Translations under genes and position numbers: made by a program
Shown: in pieces, positions 41,412-50,911 of the stretch
How positions within the stretch are numbered: position 1 is the first letter of the stretch
Layout: every line of letters begins with the position of its first letter
The notes under the pieces: generated by a model
The model's database searches: none
Seen by the model: only the letters and a program-made list of their open reading frames with translations
What the model was told of the DNA's origin: nothing
Source: Salinicola avicenniae
Lineage (GTDB): Bacteria > Pseudomonadota > Gammaproteobacteria > Pseudomonadales > Halomonadaceae
NCBI RefSeq assembly: GCF_023736115.1
Contig: NZ_JAKQZC010000003.1
Span: 124,001 to 188,000, forward strand
DNA length: 64,000 nt
Direction of reading: 5' to 3'

Positions 41412-42158
41412 CTAGAGCTTGATACCGCGGTGCAGCGCAACGATGCCGCCGGTCATGTTGGTGTACTCGACGCGCTCCAGACCGGCATTCTGCATCATAC
41501 CCTTCAGCGTCTCCTGGTCGGGATGCATGCGGATCGACTCGGCCAGATAGCGGTAGCTGTCCGCGTCGTTGGCGACGAAGCGGCCGACCTGCGGCAACAC
41601 GCGGAACGAATATTCGTCGTACGCCTTCGACAGCAGGCCGTTGACCGGCTTGGAGAACTCGAGCACAAGCAGGCGGCCGCCGGGTTTCAGAACCCGAGCC
41701 ATCGAGCGCAGCGCGGCATCCTTGTCGGTGACGTTACGCAGCCCAAAGGCGATGGTGATGCAGTGGAAACTGTTATCGGGGAACGGCAGTGCCTCGGCGT
41801 TGGCCTGGACGTACTTGACGTTGTCGCCGACACCACGGTCAAGCAGCTTGTCGCGGCCGACGCGCAGCATGGATTCGTTGATATCGGCCAGCACGACGCG
41901 ACCGGTGGGGCCGACACGGCGAGCGAACTGGCGGGTCAGATCACCGGTGCCGCCGGCGATGTCGAGTACGCTATGACCGGTACGCACTCCGCTGCGCTCG
42001 AGCGTGAGCTGTTTCCAGAGGCGATGGATGCCGAACGACATCAGATCGTTCATCACGTCGTAGCGAGCGGCCACCGAATGAAAGACATCCGCCACGCGGG
42101 CGGCCTTCTCCTCGACCGCGACCTCTTCATATCCGAAGTCGGTCGTGCGCTTGTCCAT
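41412..42158 (-). CDS. ubiE: bifunctional demethylmenaquinone/2-polyprenyl-6-methoxybenzoquinol methyltransferase UbiE
   Basis: C-methylation step of ubiquinone (and menaquinone) synthesis using SAM. 248 residues with the family opening [42 protein letters not shown], and the SAM motif [23 protein letters not shown] precedes the ATG. First of ubiE-ubiJ-ubiB, with 151 bp before ubiJ. Confidence 0.97.
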   Translation of the reverse strand: MDKRTTDFGYEEVAVEEKAARVADVFHSVAARYDVMNDLMSFGIHRLWKQLTLERSGVRTGHSVLDIAGGTGDLTRQFARRVGPTGRVVLADINESMLRVGRDKLLDRGVGDNVKYVQANAEALPFPDNSFHCITIAFGLRNVTDKDAALRSMARVLKPGGRLLVLEFSKPVNGLLSKAYDEYSFRVLPQVGRFVANDADSYRYLAESIRMHPDQETLKGMMQNAGLERVEYTNMTGGIVALHRGIKL

Positions 42159-42326
42159 GAACTTCTCCCTGAGATGACGCAGGCGGCGCCAGGCGCGATA
42201 TGACGGCGAATAGGGTGGTGGACCGCAGGGGCCGACCGAGTCCGCATTGTAGCGGCTGGTGCCGGTCTTGTCTTCGCGCGACGCGCGTCGAGCATGATGG
42301 CGCGACCCGGCATCGCGATGGCGCCG

Positions 42327-42710
42327 TCAGCCCTGATGAATCTGGATCACGCGCGGTTCCCGCGAGGCGCCGGCGCGTTCGATGCGATCGAGATAGTCCT
42401 GCCACCACTGCTCGCGATGGGTCGCCATCTCATGCAGGTATGCCCAGGTGTAGAGCCCGGTGTCATGGCCATCGTCGAAGTGCAGCTTGAGCGCATAGCG
42501 ACCCGCTTGAGCGATATCGAGCAGACCGACATCGCGCTTGCCTGTCTGCAATACCGCTTCGCTCGGGTGATGGCCTTGAACCTCGGCCGAGGGAGAATAG
42601 ACGCGCAGCAGTTCGATCGGCAGTCGATAGGTCGATCCGTCGGGATAGCCTAGCTCAAGCTCTCGCTGAGCCTTGTGGTAGTGCACGCGGTTCGGGATGG
42701 GAGCGGACAT
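42327..42710 (-). CDS. DUF971-domain protein
   Basis: 127 residues. The domain resembles the N-terminal part of gamma-butyrobetaine hydroxylase: LELGYPDGSTYRLPIELLRVYSPSAEV, then GRYALKLHFDDGHDTGLYTWAYL. Lone DUF971 proteins occur next to hslVU in many proteobacteria and similar domains take part in iron-sulfur or regulatory roles; the function here is not known. AGGAG stands before the ATG. Downstream of hslU in the same direction, with a 204-bp gap. Confidence 0.85.
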   Translation of the reverse strand: MSAPIPNRVHYHKAQRELELGYPDGSTYRLPIELLRVYSPSAEVQGHHPSEAVLQTGKRDVGLLDIAQAGRYALKLHFDDGHDTGLYTWAYLHEMATHREQWWQDYLDRIERAGASREPRVIQIHQG

Positions 42711-42757
42711 GGATGACTCCTGGAGTCGAGCCTCGAGCGCGGAAGCCGTGAAAAGAG

Positions 42758-42820
42758 AGCGGCATCGGGCGTCAGGGACGAGAACGGCATCGGGTGCCCT
42801 GGAAAGCGAGCGACATCGAG
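42758..42820. repeat. three imperfect 12-bp motifs upstream of the DUF971 gene
   Basis: AGCGGCATCGGG (42758-42769), AACGGCATCGGG (42783-42794) and AGCGACATCGAG (42809-42820) recur at 25 and 26 bp, about two and a half helical turns. They lie in the promoter-side region of the minus-strand DUF971 gene. Meaning unknown. Confidence 0.5.
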
Positions 42821-42846
42821 TACTGTAGACAGCCCGGCACGTCGGC

Positions 42847-42870
42847 AGCCAGCGACTATCGTTGCTGGCT
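42847..42870 (-). terminator. 10-bp hairpin after hslU
   Basis: AGCCAGCGAC (42847-42856) and GTTGCTGGCT (42861-42870) pair around TATC with one G-T wobble, 45-68 bp past the hslU stop. No T-tract on the minus strand, so perhaps a 3'-end stabiliser. Confidence 0.4.
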
Positions 42871-42914
42871 TGTCGCGAGACGCCGCCCCAGCCGGTCGGC
42901 TGCGGCGGGCAGCG

Positions 42915-44291
42915 TTACAGAATATACCGCGACAGGTCCTCGTCCACCGCGAGTTCGCCGAGATGCGTATCGACATAGGCCGCGTCGACGACCAGCGGGC
43001 TGGCGAAGTCGCCACCCTGATAGGAGGCCTCCTCGAGCAGGCGCTCCATGACCGTGTGCAGGCGGCGGGCGCCGATGTTCTCGGTGCCGTCGTTGACCTG
43101 CCAGGCGATTTCGGCAATGCGCGAAATGCCGTCCTCGGTGAACTGGACGTCGAGACCCTCGGTGCCGAGCAGCGCCTGATACTGCTTGGTCAGCGCGGCG
43201 GAGGGTTCGGTCAGGATGCGCTTGAAGTCATCCGGTGTCAGCGCCTGCAGCTCGACGCGGATCGGCAGGCGGCCCTGCAGCTCCGGGATCAGGTCGGACG
43301 GCTTCGACAGGTGGAAAGCGCCGGAGGCGATGAACAGGATATGGTCGGTGCGCACCATGCCGTGCTTGGTGGAGACGGTGGAGCCCTCGATCAGCGGCAG
43401 CAGGTCGCGCTGCACACCCTCGCGGGAGACGTCGCCGCCGCTACCCGATTCGCCGCGCTTGGCCACCTTGTCGATCTCGTCGAGGAAGACGATGCCGTTC
43501 TGCTCGACCGCTTCCAGCGCGCGCTGCTTGATCTCCTCTTCGTTGACCAGCTTGGCGGCTTCTTCATCCTGCAGCAGCTTCCAGGCGTCCTTGACCGTGA
43601 CCCGACGGCTCTCGGTCTTCTGTTTGCCCATGTTGGCGAACAGGCTCTGCAGCTGGTTGGTCATCTCCTCCATGCCCGGCGGGGTCATGATGTCGACGCC
43701 CTGGCTGGCCGGGGTGACCTCGATATCGATCTCCTTGTCGTCGAGCTGACCCTCGCGCAGCTTCTTGCGGAAGGTCTGGCGCGTCGCGGAGTCATCGCGG
43801 CCGGCATCGTATTCGCTGCCCCGCGGGCGCGGCAGCAAGGCGTCGAGAATGCGGTCCTCGGCGGCGTCCTCGGCCTTGTGGCGCACCTCGACCTTGGCCT
43901 GCTCGCGGACCATCTTGATCGACATTTCCATCAGGTCGCGCACGATCGACTCGACGTCGCGCCCGACGTAGCCCACCTCGGTGAACTTGGTCGCCTCGAC
44001 CTTGAGGAAGGGGGCGCCGGCCAGCTTGGCCAGACGTCGCGCGATCTCGGTCTTGCCGACACCGGTCGGGCCGATCATCAGGATGTTCTTGGGCACGATC
44101 TCTCCGCGCATGTCCTCGTCGAGGCGCATGCGCCGCCAGCGATTGCGCAGGGCGACGGCGACGGCACGCTTGGCGTCGTGCTGGCCGATGATGTACTGAT
44201 CCAGAGAGTGCACGATTTCGCGCGGCGTCATCGCCGACTGGGTCAGCGCGGGCTGTGAAGACACGCTCTGCGGGGATTCGCTCTGAGACAT
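42915..44291 (-). CDS. hslU: ATP-dependent protease ATPase subunit HslU
   Basis: AAA+ unfoldase that feeds HslV. 458 residues. Walker [13 protein letters not shown], Walker [13 protein letters not shown], intermediate I domain, and C-terminal tail ending DLSRYIL that inserts into HslV. The start at 44291 has GGGAG at proper spacing and yields a Ser/Gln-rich extension of about 20 residues ahead of the conserved [17 protein letters not shown]; starting at that inner Met (44231) would give the usual size but has no ribosome-binding site. 14 bp after hslV. Confidence 0.97.
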   Translation of the reverse strand: MSQSESPQSVSSQPALTQSAMTPREIVHSLDQYIIGQHDAKRAVAVALRNRWRRMRLDEDMRGEIVPKNILMIGPTGVGKTEIARRLAKLAGAPFLKVEATKFTEVGYVGRDVESIVRDLMEMSIKMVREQAKVEVRHKAEDAAEDRILDALLPRPRGSEYDAGRDDSATRQTFRKKLREGQLDDKEIDIEVTPASQGVDIMTPPGMEEMTNQLQSLFANMGKQKTESRRVTVKDAWKLLQDEEAAKLVNEEEIKQRALEAVEQNGIVFLDEIDKVAKRGESGSGGDVSREGVQRDLLPLIEGSTVSTKHGMVRTDHILFIASGAFHLSKPSDLIPELQGRLPIRVELQALTPDDFKRILTEPSAALTKQYQALLGTEGLDVQFTEDGISRIAEIAWQVNDGTENIGARRLHTVMERLLEEASYQGGDFASPLVVDAAYVDTHLGELAVDEDLSRYIL

Positions 44292-44305
44292 GGTAGGGGC
44301 TCCCG

Positions 44306-44824
44306 TTACAGCTCTTCGAGCGTGATCTGATGGTTGGTGAAGACGCAGATGTCGGCGGCGATATTGAGCGATTTCTCGGTGATCTCGCGCGCATCCAGTT
44401 CGGTATTCTCGAGCAGGGCACGCGCGGCCGACTGCGCATAATGGCCGCCGGAGCCGATGGCGATGATGCCGCGCTCGGGCTCGACCACGTCGCCGTTGCC
44501 GGTGATGATCAGGGACGCCGTCTTGTCGGCGACCGCCAGCATCGCCTCGAGGCGACGCAGGGCGCGGTCGGTGCGCCACTCCTTCGCCAGCTCGACGGCC
44601 GCCTTGGTCAGGTGGCCCTGATTCTTTTCGAGCTGTGCCTCGAAGCGCTCGAACAGCGTGAAGGCATCGGCGGTGCCGCCGGCGAAACCGGCCAGGACCT
44701 GCCCGCGATAGAGTCGGCGTACCTTGCTGGCGTTGCCCTTCATCACCGTATTGCCGAGTGACACCTGGCCGTCGCCGGCCAGGGCGACCTGCTCGCCACG
44801 GCGCACGGATACGATTGTGGTCAT
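44306..44824 (-). CDS. hslV: ATP-dependent protease peptidase subunit HslV
   Basis: Proteasome-like N-terminal nucleophile protease. 172 residues; after Met removal the catalytic Thr starts [19 protein letters not shown], followed by [17 protein letters not shown]. The ATG at 44824 is set by the needed Met-Thr start and GGGAG upstream. Cotranscribed with hslU; a possible sigma-32 promoter is noted at 44942-44968. Confidence 0.98.
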   Translation of the reverse strand: MTTIVSVRRGEQVALAGDGQVSLGNTVMKGNASKVRRLYRGQVLAGFAGGTADAFTLFERFEAQLEKNQGHLTKAAVELAKEWRTDRALRRLEAMLAVADKTASLIITGNGDVVEPERGIIAIGSGGHYAQSAARALLENTELDAREITEKSLNIAADICVFTNHQITLEEL

Positions 44825-44941
44825 GCAATGAACTCCCAATGGCGCGCCGCCGCGAGTCTGGCCTGGGCCGTACCGGCGGCGCTGAAAATCGGTGCGGTCA
44901 CGCCTGCCATCGAGGCGGCGTGACGCAGCATGAGAGAACAG

Positions 44942-44968
44942 GTGTGGGCGGTGGAGCGGGAAATCAAG
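44942..44968 (-). promoter_or_regulatory. possible heat-shock promoter for hslVU
   Basis: On the minus strand CTTGAT (44963-44968) is 13 bp from GCCCACAC (44942-44949), a partial match to CTTGAA and CCCCATNT. hslVU is a sigma-32 operon in E. coli. The -10 match is incomplete. Confidence 0.3.
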
Positions 44969-44971
44969 CCG

Positions 44972-44993
44972 GGCGGCACCGGGAGATGCCGCC
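44972..44993 (-). terminator. hairpin between ftsN-like gene and hslV
   Basis: GGCGGCA (44972-44978) and TGCCGCC (44987-44993) pair around an 8-nt loop, 39 bp past the SPOR gene's stop. No T-tract on the minus strand; weak. Confidence 0.35.
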
Positions 44994-45031
44994 GGCAGCA
45001 CCGGCAGGCTGGTAGCCGCCGACGCGAACGA

Positions 45032-45730
45032 TCAGTTCTGCAGGCGCAACAGCAGCGGCTCGATGCCCTGGGTCACCATCAGATCCTGGGCTCGCGACAG
45101 TTCGCGACGGTCTTCGTAAGGGCCGACCTGCACGCGATGCCAGATCTGGTCGCCGTTGGCGCGGACGTCGGTGATCTTGGCCAGCAGACCGAAATCCTTG
45201 AGTCGATTGGCAAGCCGCTCGGCATCGTCGATATCGCGGAAAGATGCCGCCTGGAGCACGTAGCGGCCGCTGTCGGGCGTCGGCTGTCGCGTCTGGTTGG
45301 CGGCGTCGTCCGCTGCCGCTTCGCGCGACGCCTGCGAGGAGGGCTCCGGCGAGGCGCTATCGCTGTTCGGCGCGATGACCTCGGTTTCCGGCAGCAGCGT
45401 GTAGAACTCGAAGGTCGGTGTCGCTGGTTGGGTGGGCGCACTCGCCCCGCTGCCGCTGGCGCTAGCCGGTTCCGCGTCGCTGGCCGAGTCGCTACCGCCC
45501 GCCGACTGCTGGCTCGAAGCCGGCTTGGGCACCACGGCGGCCACCGGCTCAGGGGCCGAGTGATCGAGATACTGCGACAGCGCAAAGCCGCCGATCAGGC
45601 CGGCGATCGCCCACAGCCATCCCGGAATGCCGCCGAGGCCACCACCGCTCTTGTCGGGGGTGCGCTGGCGGGACTTCGTGGTCGCGCCCTTGGGCGGCGG
45701 GCGGCGGTTTTGCGCGGGACGGCGTGCCAT
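45032..45730 (-). CDS. FtsN-like SPOR-domain protein
   Basis: 232 residues: basic cytoplasmic start, one membrane span at about 36-54 (PGWLWAIAGLIGGFALSQYL), a Ser/Ala/Pro-rich periplasmic linker, and a SPOR domain (about 155-232; YVLQAASFRDIDDAERLANRL and HRVQVGPYEDRRELSRAQ) that binds denuded septal glycan. Type II topology and location between argS and hslV match FtsN of gammaproteobacteria, the trigger of septal peptidoglycan synthesis. Its ribosome-binding site GAGGAG lies within the last codons of argS. Confidence 0.82.
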   Translation of the reverse strand: MARRPAQNRRPPPKGATTKSRQRTPDKSGGGLGGIPGWLWAIAGLIGGFALSQYLDHSAPEPVAAVVPKPASSQQSAGGSDSASDAEPASASGSGASAPTQPATPTFEFYTLLPETEVIAPNSDSASPEPSSQASREAAADDAANQTRQPTPDSGRYVLQAASFRDIDDAERLANRLKDFGLLAKITDVRANGDQIWHRVQVGPYEDRRELSRAQDLMVTQGIEPLLLRLQN

Positions 45731-45733
45731 CGT

Positions 45734-47419
45734 TTACATCTCCTCGGGGGCGCTGACGCCAAGCAGCGTCAATCCATTGCCAATGACCTGGCGTGTCGCC
45801 AGACCCAGCGCCAGGCGCGCATTGCGCAGCTCGGCGTCGTCGACCATGACCTTCTGGGCGTTGTAGCAGGTGTGGAAATCGCTGGCCAGATCGATCAGGT
45901 ACTGGGCGATCTGATGCGGCTCGCGCTTGCGGGCGGCGCGCTCGAGCGTCTCCGGATAACGCGCCAGTCGGTTCATCAGCGCCTTCTCCTGCTCAGCCTC
46001 GAGACTCTTCAGGTTGGCCATGGCCAGCGCATGATCGAAGGCGAGGCCATCGTTCTCGGCCTTGCGCAGCACGCTGCAGACACGGGCGTGGGCATACTGG
46101 ATGTAGTAGACCGGGTTGTCGTTGGTCTGCGAGCGGGCCAGGTCGATATCGAAGGTCAGCTGGGAGTCGGCGCGGCGCGCGGCCAGGAAGTAGCGGGTCG
46201 CGTCACGGCCGACCTCGTCGATCAGGTCGCGCAGGGTGACATAGCTGCCGGCGCGCTTGGAGAGCTTGACCTCCACGCCGGAACGGGTCACCAGCACCAT
46301 CTGGTGAAGCACGTAGTCCGGCCAGCCCTGCGGGATGCCGGTCTCCAGCGCCTGCAGGCCGGCGCGCACGCGGGTGACGGTGGAGTGGTGGTCGGCACCC
46401 TGCTCGTCGATCACGGTGGTGAAACCACGCTGCCACTTGTCGAGGTGATAGGCGACGTCGGGGACAAAGTAGGTGTAGTCGCCGTCGGTCTTGCGCATGA
46501 CGCGATCCTTGTCGTCACCGAAATCGGTGGTGCGCAGCCACAACGCGCCGTCGGCCTCGTAGGTGTGCCCCTTGTCGATCAGCTGTGCGACGGTGGCATC
46601 GACCCGCCCCTCGGCATAAAGCGAGGATTCGAGGAAATAGACGTCGAATTCGACGCCGAAGGCCTTCAGATCGAGATCCTGCTCGCGGCGCAGATAGGCG
46701 ACGGCGAAGGCTCGGATCGCATCGCCATCGTCCGGGTCCGCCGCGGCGGTGACTTCGCGGTCATCGGCGGTGACCGTCTCGCCGGCCAGGTAGGCCCGGG
46801 CGACATCGTTGATGTAGTCGCCGCGGTAGCCATCCTCCGGCCAGCCGTCGTCCTCCGGCGAGAGACCGCGCGCGCGCGCCTGCACCGAGCGCATCAGATT
46901 GTTGATCTGCGCGCCGGCGTCGTTGTAGTAGAACTCCGCGGTGACATCGAAACCGGTCGCCTCGAGCAGCCGGCAGAGGCAGTCGCCGATCGCGGCGCCA
47001 CGGCCATGGCCCACGTGGAGCGGGCCGGTCGGGTTGGCCGAGACGAATTCGACCTGCACCTTTTCGCCGCCGCCGACCAGGCTGCGGCCAAAGGTATCAC
47101 CTGCATCCAGGATGGTCTCGACGATGCCGGCAATGGCATCGGTGGCCGCGAAGAAGTTGATGAAGCCCGGCCCGGCGATCTCGGTACGCCGTACGACGGC
47201 GTTTTCCGGCAGCGCCGCGACCAGTTTCTCGGCCAGATCGCGCGGTTTGCAGGCGGCGGGCTTGGCCAGCATCAGTGCCAGGTTGCTGGCGTAGTCGCCG
47301 TGCGCCTTGTCGCGAGTCGGTTCCACCTTGATCGCGGGGTTCACGTCCGTCGGCAGCTCGCCCGACTGCTGGAGCGTGGCGATGGCGGCGTTAAGCAGTT
47401 CTGTGATCGTCTCTTTCAT
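45734..47419 (-). CDS. argS: arginyl-tRNA synthetase
   Basis: Class I synthetase charging tRNA-Arg. 561 residues: N-terminal tRNA D-loop-binding Add1 domain, [16 protein letters not shown] with the HIGH-type signature as HVGH, the KMSKS-type motif as KLSKR in [15 protein letters not shown], and the anticodon-binding DALR domain. Follows priA on the same strand with a 217-bp gap. 3 bp before the SPOR gene. Confidence 0.98.
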   Translation of the reverse strand: MKETITELLNAAIATLQQSGELPTDVNPAIKVEPTRDKAHGDYASNLALMLAKPAACKPRDLAEKLVAALPENAVVRRTEIAGPGFINFFAATDAIAGIVETILDAGDTFGRSLVGGGEKVQVEFVSANPTGPLHVGHGRGAAIGDCLCRLLEATGFDVTAEFYYNDAGAQINNLMRSVQARARGLSPEDDGWPEDGYRGDYINDVARAYLAGETVTADDREVTAAADPDDGDAIRAFAVAYLRREQDLDLKAFGVEFDVYFLESSLYAEGRVDATVAQLIDKGHTYEADGALWLRTTDFGDDKDRVMRKTDGDYTYFVPDVAYHLDKWQRGFTTVIDEQGADHHSTVTRVRAGLQALETGIPQGWPDYVLHQMVLVTRSGVEVKLSKRAGSYVTLRDLIDEVGRDATRYFLAARRADSQLTFDIDLARSQTNDNPVYYIQYAHARVCSVLRKAENDGLAFDHALAMANLKSLEAEQEKALMNRLARYPETLERAARKREPHQIAQYLIDLASDFHTCYNAQKVMVDDAELRNARLALGLATRQVIGNGLTLLGVSAPEEM

Positions 47420-47636
47420 TGCCTGATTCGTGTCTGAGGGCCGGTGCCGGATCCCGCGGGTGTCGGCGCCGTGCGTCGGGCGCCCCTGATACTTGAAAAG
47501 CCGGCCATTATCGATGATTGCGGGGTGGCTTTAAACCCTGGCTCGCCGGGCATCATCGGCGAGACGTGCCGTGCGGTGGAAAAACGCCGACACCGCCGCG
47601 TGACAACGGTGCTCGTCGGCGTGTCGCGGCGCCGCT

Positions 47637-49895
47637 TCAACTAAGGGTCATCGGGTCGATGTCCAGCGACCAACGGACCCGGCGCGAGCCGGTGTTCTCG
47701 AGCCAGCCGGCCAGCCAGGCACCGGCTTCGTGCAGGGCGCTGCGCTTGTCTGCGGAGAGCATCAGCTGCATGTGATAGCGATTCTGCCGTCGCTCCATGG
47801 GGGCGGGGACCGGGCCCAGGCAGTGCACCGCCAGATGGCGCTCGGCGAGCCATTCTCGCGCGGCCGTGCCGGCGGCCTCGGCGGCATCACGGGCGTCCTG
47901 CTCCTGTACGGCCTCGAAGCGGGTCAGGGCGAGGTGGCGGTAGGGCGGCAGCATCGCCAGTCGCCGCTCCTCCAGCAGCTGGTAGGCCAGGGCGTCGTAG
48001 CCGCTGTCCGCCAAGAGGCGCAGGTTGGGATCGTCCGGATGCAGCGTCTGCACGAGCACACGACCGGGGCGCTCCGCGCGGCCGGCACGACCGGCCACCT
48101 GGACCAGCAGCTGGGCGCTCTGTTCGAGCGCGCGGAAGTCGCTGGCGTAGAGCCCGGCGTCGGCGTTGACCACCACGACCAGGGTGACGTGGGGCAGATG
48201 ATGGCCCTTGGCCAGCATCTGCGTGCCGACCAGCAGACCCGGTTCACCGCGCCGGATCTCGCTCAATAGCTGGTCGAAGGACTCCTTGCGTCGCGTGCTG
48301 TCGCGATCGATCCGGTAGACCGGTGTGTCGGGGAAGAGCGCCGCGAGGGTCTCTTCGCTGCGCTCGGTGCCGGCGCCGAGCGGGCGCAGATCGCCGCTGC
48401 CGCAGGCAGGGCAGGCATCCGGCGGCGGCATCTGCTGCTCGCAGTGGTGGCACATCAGGCGCTGCGGCTGGCGATGGAGCGTCTGGCGGGCATCGCAGTG
48501 CGGACACTCGGCGATCCAGCCGCACTGGTGACAGGCCAGCGACGGGGCGAAGCCGCGACGATTGATGAATACCAGCACCTGGCCTTCGGCGGCCAGCGCC
48601 TGACGGATGGCGTCGATCACCGGGGGAATCAGCCCGCCCTGGCGCAGGCGTCCGCGCAGATCCACCAGTTCCAGCTTGGCTGGCGCATGTCGGCTGGCGC
48701 GCTGGGTCAGGCGCAGGTGGCGGTAGCGGCCTGCCCGCGCCTGGGCGAGGCTCTCCAGCGACGGCGTCGCGCTGCCGAGCAGAATCGGGATGCCGTCCTT
48801 GTGCGCGCGTGCGATGGCCAGGTCACGGGCGTGGTAGCGCAGTCCGTCCTGCTGCTTGAACGAGCCATCGTGCTCTTCGTCGACGATGATCACGCCAGGG
48901 CGGGCCAGCGGGGTGAAGACGGCCGAGCGGGTGCCGATGACGATGGGTGCGCGGCCGCTGCGCGCTGCCTCCCAGGCATCGAGACGCTCCAGGTCGGTCA
49001 GCCCCGAGTGCAGGGCGACGACCGGGGCCCGGAAACGGCGGCGAAAACGCGACAGTGTCTGCGGGGTCAGGCCGATTTCCGGCACCAGGATCAAGGCCTG
49101 CCCTCCCTTGGCCAGGATCGCTTCGATCAGCTGCAGGTAGACCTCGGTCTTGCCGCTGCCGGTGACGCCGTGCAGTAGGCAGGGATGATAGCTGTCCAGC
49201 GCCTCGTGCAGCGTCGACAGCGCCGCGGCCTGTTCCCGGTTGAGGGTCAGCGACGGTTCGGCGAGGATCGTCTCCTGGCCACCGCTGCCGGCGGTGAGCG
49301 GTTCCTCGTGGCAGGAGACCAGTCCCTTGTCGGCGAGCGTTTTCAACTGGGCGCGAGTGAAACCCTGCGCGGTGGCGGCCGAGGTGATCAGCCCCTGGCG
49401 ATGCTGTGCCAACAGGGCGATCAGTTCACGCTGGCGCGGCGCACGCGCCAGCTGCTCGAGCGCGGCCTCGCTGGTGACAAGAAGCTGCCAGCGTTCGCGT
49501 GTCCTGGCTTCCAGCGGGCGCCCTTGGCGCAGCGGCCCGGGCAGCGCCAGATGCAGAGTGTCGCCCAGCGAGTGCTGGTAGTAGCGGGCGGTAAAGCGGC
49601 ACAGCCAGAGCCAGTCGGCGGGAAGCGGTGCCGCATCGAGGCACTCGACGATCGGCTTGAGCTGTGTTGTCGGCCAATCGCTGCGGGAATCACAGGCGAT
49701 GACGATACCGACCAATTGGCGCCGGCCGAACGGCACCTTGACGCGCAGCCCCGGTTGCCAGCCATCGGCCGGTGGTCGCCCGGCCGGGCGATAGTCGAAC
49801 AGGCGTCGCAGCGGGGTGGGGACCGCGACCCGCAGGACCGCCGGCGCGGCGCCGGGTGCCGGCGTGTCCGGGCTCTCGTCCTTGGAATCTGCCAA
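47637..49895 (-). CDS. priA: primosomal replication restart helicase PriA
   Basis: 3'-5' helicase that reloads the replisome at stalled forks. 752 residues from a TTG at 49895 (LADSKDESPDTP), backed by AGGGAGG; no ATG or better start lies within 300 bp of the conserved region, and upstream frame is not PriA-like. Walker A GVTGSGKTEVYL, Walker B IIVDEEHDGSFKQ, then two zinc sites with Cys pairs in CHQCGWIAECPHC and CHHCEQQMPPPDACPAC. Divergent from rpmE. Confidence 0.95.
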   Translation of the reverse strand: MADSKDESPDTPAPGAAPAVLRVAVPTPLRRLFDYRPAGRPPADGWQPGLRVKVPFGRRQLVGIVIACDSRSDWPTTQLKPIVECLDAAPLPADWLWLCRFTARYYQHSLGDTLHLALPGPLRQGRPLEARTRERWQLLVTSEAALEQLARAPRQRELIALLAQHRQGLITSAATAQGFTRAQLKTLADKGLVSCHEEPLTAGSGGQETILAEPSLTLNREQAAALSTLHEALDSYHPCLLHGVTGSGKTEVYLQLIEAILAKGGQALILVPEIGLTPQTLSRFRRRFRAPVVALHSGLTDLERLDAWEAARSGRAPIVIGTRSAVFTPLARPGVIIVDEEHDGSFKQQDGLRYHARDLAIARAHKDGIPILLGSATPSLESLAQARAGRYRHLRLTQRASRHAPAKLELVDLRGRLRQGGLIPPVIDAIRQALAAEGQVLVFINRRGFAPSLACHQCGWIAECPHCDARQTLHRQPQRLMCHHCEQQMPPPDACPACGSGDLRPLGAGTERSEETLAALFPDTPVYRIDRDSTRRKESFDQLLSEIRRGEPGLLVGTQMLAKGHHLPHVTLVVVVNADAGLYASDFRALEQSAQLLVQVAGRAGRAERPGRVLVQTLHPDDPNLRLLADSGYDALAYQLLEERRLAMLPPYRHLALTRFEAVQEQDARDAAEAAGTAAREWLAERHLAVHCLGPVPAPMERRQNRYHMQLMLSADKRSALHEAGAWLAGWLENTGSRRVRWSLDIDPMTLS

Positions 49896-49924
49896 TTGGC
49901 CTCCCTGTAGAGTTCTGCTAAAAT
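49896..49924 (+). promoter_or_regulatory. putative rpmE promoter
   Basis: TTGGCC (49896-49901) and TAAAAT (49919-49924) are 17 bp apart; five of six matches in the -10. It abuts the priA TTG start, so the two divergent genes share very little control DNA. Confidence 0.55.
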
Positions 49925-50097
49925 ACGCCGCCTTCCGACGTAGGGTGCGTCTTTTATCCGGGGTGCGCGGGCCATGTCCAGCGATACTTCGGGATTCCAG
50001 GCGTTCCGGTCGCGCGGGAGTGAACCGCGATTCCCTATCCGTGTACGGTGCCTGACACATGATCAGGTGGCGGTACACCGCAAAGCGAGGCTTCACG

Positions 50098-50313
50098 ATG
50101 AAACAGTCTATCCATCCGGAATACAAGACAGTCACGGCGACCTGCTCCTGTGGCGCGACCCACGCGATCGGCACCACCGCCAGCGAAGACTTCCATGTCG
50201 ACGTCTGCTCGCAGTGCCATCCGTTCTACACCGGCAAGCAGAAGCAGGCGACCACGGGTGGTCGCGTCGAACGCTTCAACAAGCGTTTCGGTGCCGCCGT
50301 CCGTCGCGGCTGA
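50098..50313 (+). CDS. rpmE: 50S ribosomal protein L31 (zinc-binding, C+ type)
   Basis: 71 residues, [21 protein letters not shown]. Four cysteines (16, 18, 37, 40) form the zinc site, so this is the C+ form, replaced under zinc starvation by C- paralogues in many bacteria. No such paralogue is in the window. GAGG precedes the ATG. Followed by a strong terminator. Confidence 0.97.
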   Translation: MKQSIHPEYKTVTATCSCGATHAIGTTASEDFHVDVCSQCHPFYTGKQKQATTGGRVERFNKRFGAAVRRG

Positions 50314-50385
50314 TAGCCCGCTGCCGTGACTAGCGACTGCCGTTAGTCGAGTCGGCTCTCGCTGATTCGGCCCGTGGTAGCGCCG

Positions 50386-50422
50386 AAGGCCCGGATTCCG
50401 TTTTACGGGGTCCGGGCCTTTT
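50386..50422 (+). terminator. intrinsic terminator after rpmE
   Basis: AAGGCCCGGA (50386-50395) pairs with TCCGGGCCTT (50411-50420), with an inner CCGT/ACGG stem; TTTT at 50419-50422. 73 bp past the stop. Confidence 0.88.
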
Positions 50423-50911
50423 ACTGTCTGACTTCCCCTTGCCTTGTGCCCATCGACCCTCGGGCTCACCGCTCGGTGTGTCATGTCTCGGCCTCGTGGG
50501 CCAGGGTGCTCGCCTCTCGAGCTGTTCGTCTTTTCGTCTCTAGCCTTCGTCTGTACGCACTTCCTGTTCGGCACAGGGGGCAAAGTGCCAATCGATGGCA
50601 GTTGGTCGCGTCGCCATACGGGTCAAGGCGTTAGCAAAAAGGTCAAATGCCACCTCGCTGGCCGGCGAAGAAAGGCTTAGGTTTTCACTTAATTAATTTA
50701 CAAAACCTGGGTGATGTCGGGCCAGTAAAGGAGCCAGAATAAGGGATGTTTTATAGCTGGGCTTTTAGGCATAAGTTTTGACAAATGAGTGAAAAATAAA
50801 GAGAACGTGGTGGTAAAATTACCTAAGCGTCATGATCTTGCGAGCGTTGTCTGCCTCATTGTTTTCCGATAATCTGAGGTCACTTCGACTGAATGGTTGT
50901 GGAAAAATCCC
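50423..50911 (+). promoter_or_regulatory. AT-rich spacer and maeB promoter region
   Basis: About 490 bp with no gene. From about 50670 to 50880 it is clearly AT-rich against the GC-rich window. It contains an inverted repeat, AGGTTTT (50679-50685) with AAAACCT (50702-50708), around a central TTAATTAA; a perfect TTGACA (50778-50783) without a matching -10; and an extended -10, TGGTAAAAT (50811-50819), which is the best promoter candidate for the malic enzyme gene. The first 200 bp show nothing recognisable. Confidence 0.5.

Noticed and set aside
44930-47437. 835-codon plus-strand frame opposite argS and the SPOR gene
   Set aside because: Shadow frame; low-complexity Arg/Gly/Val composition and no domain.
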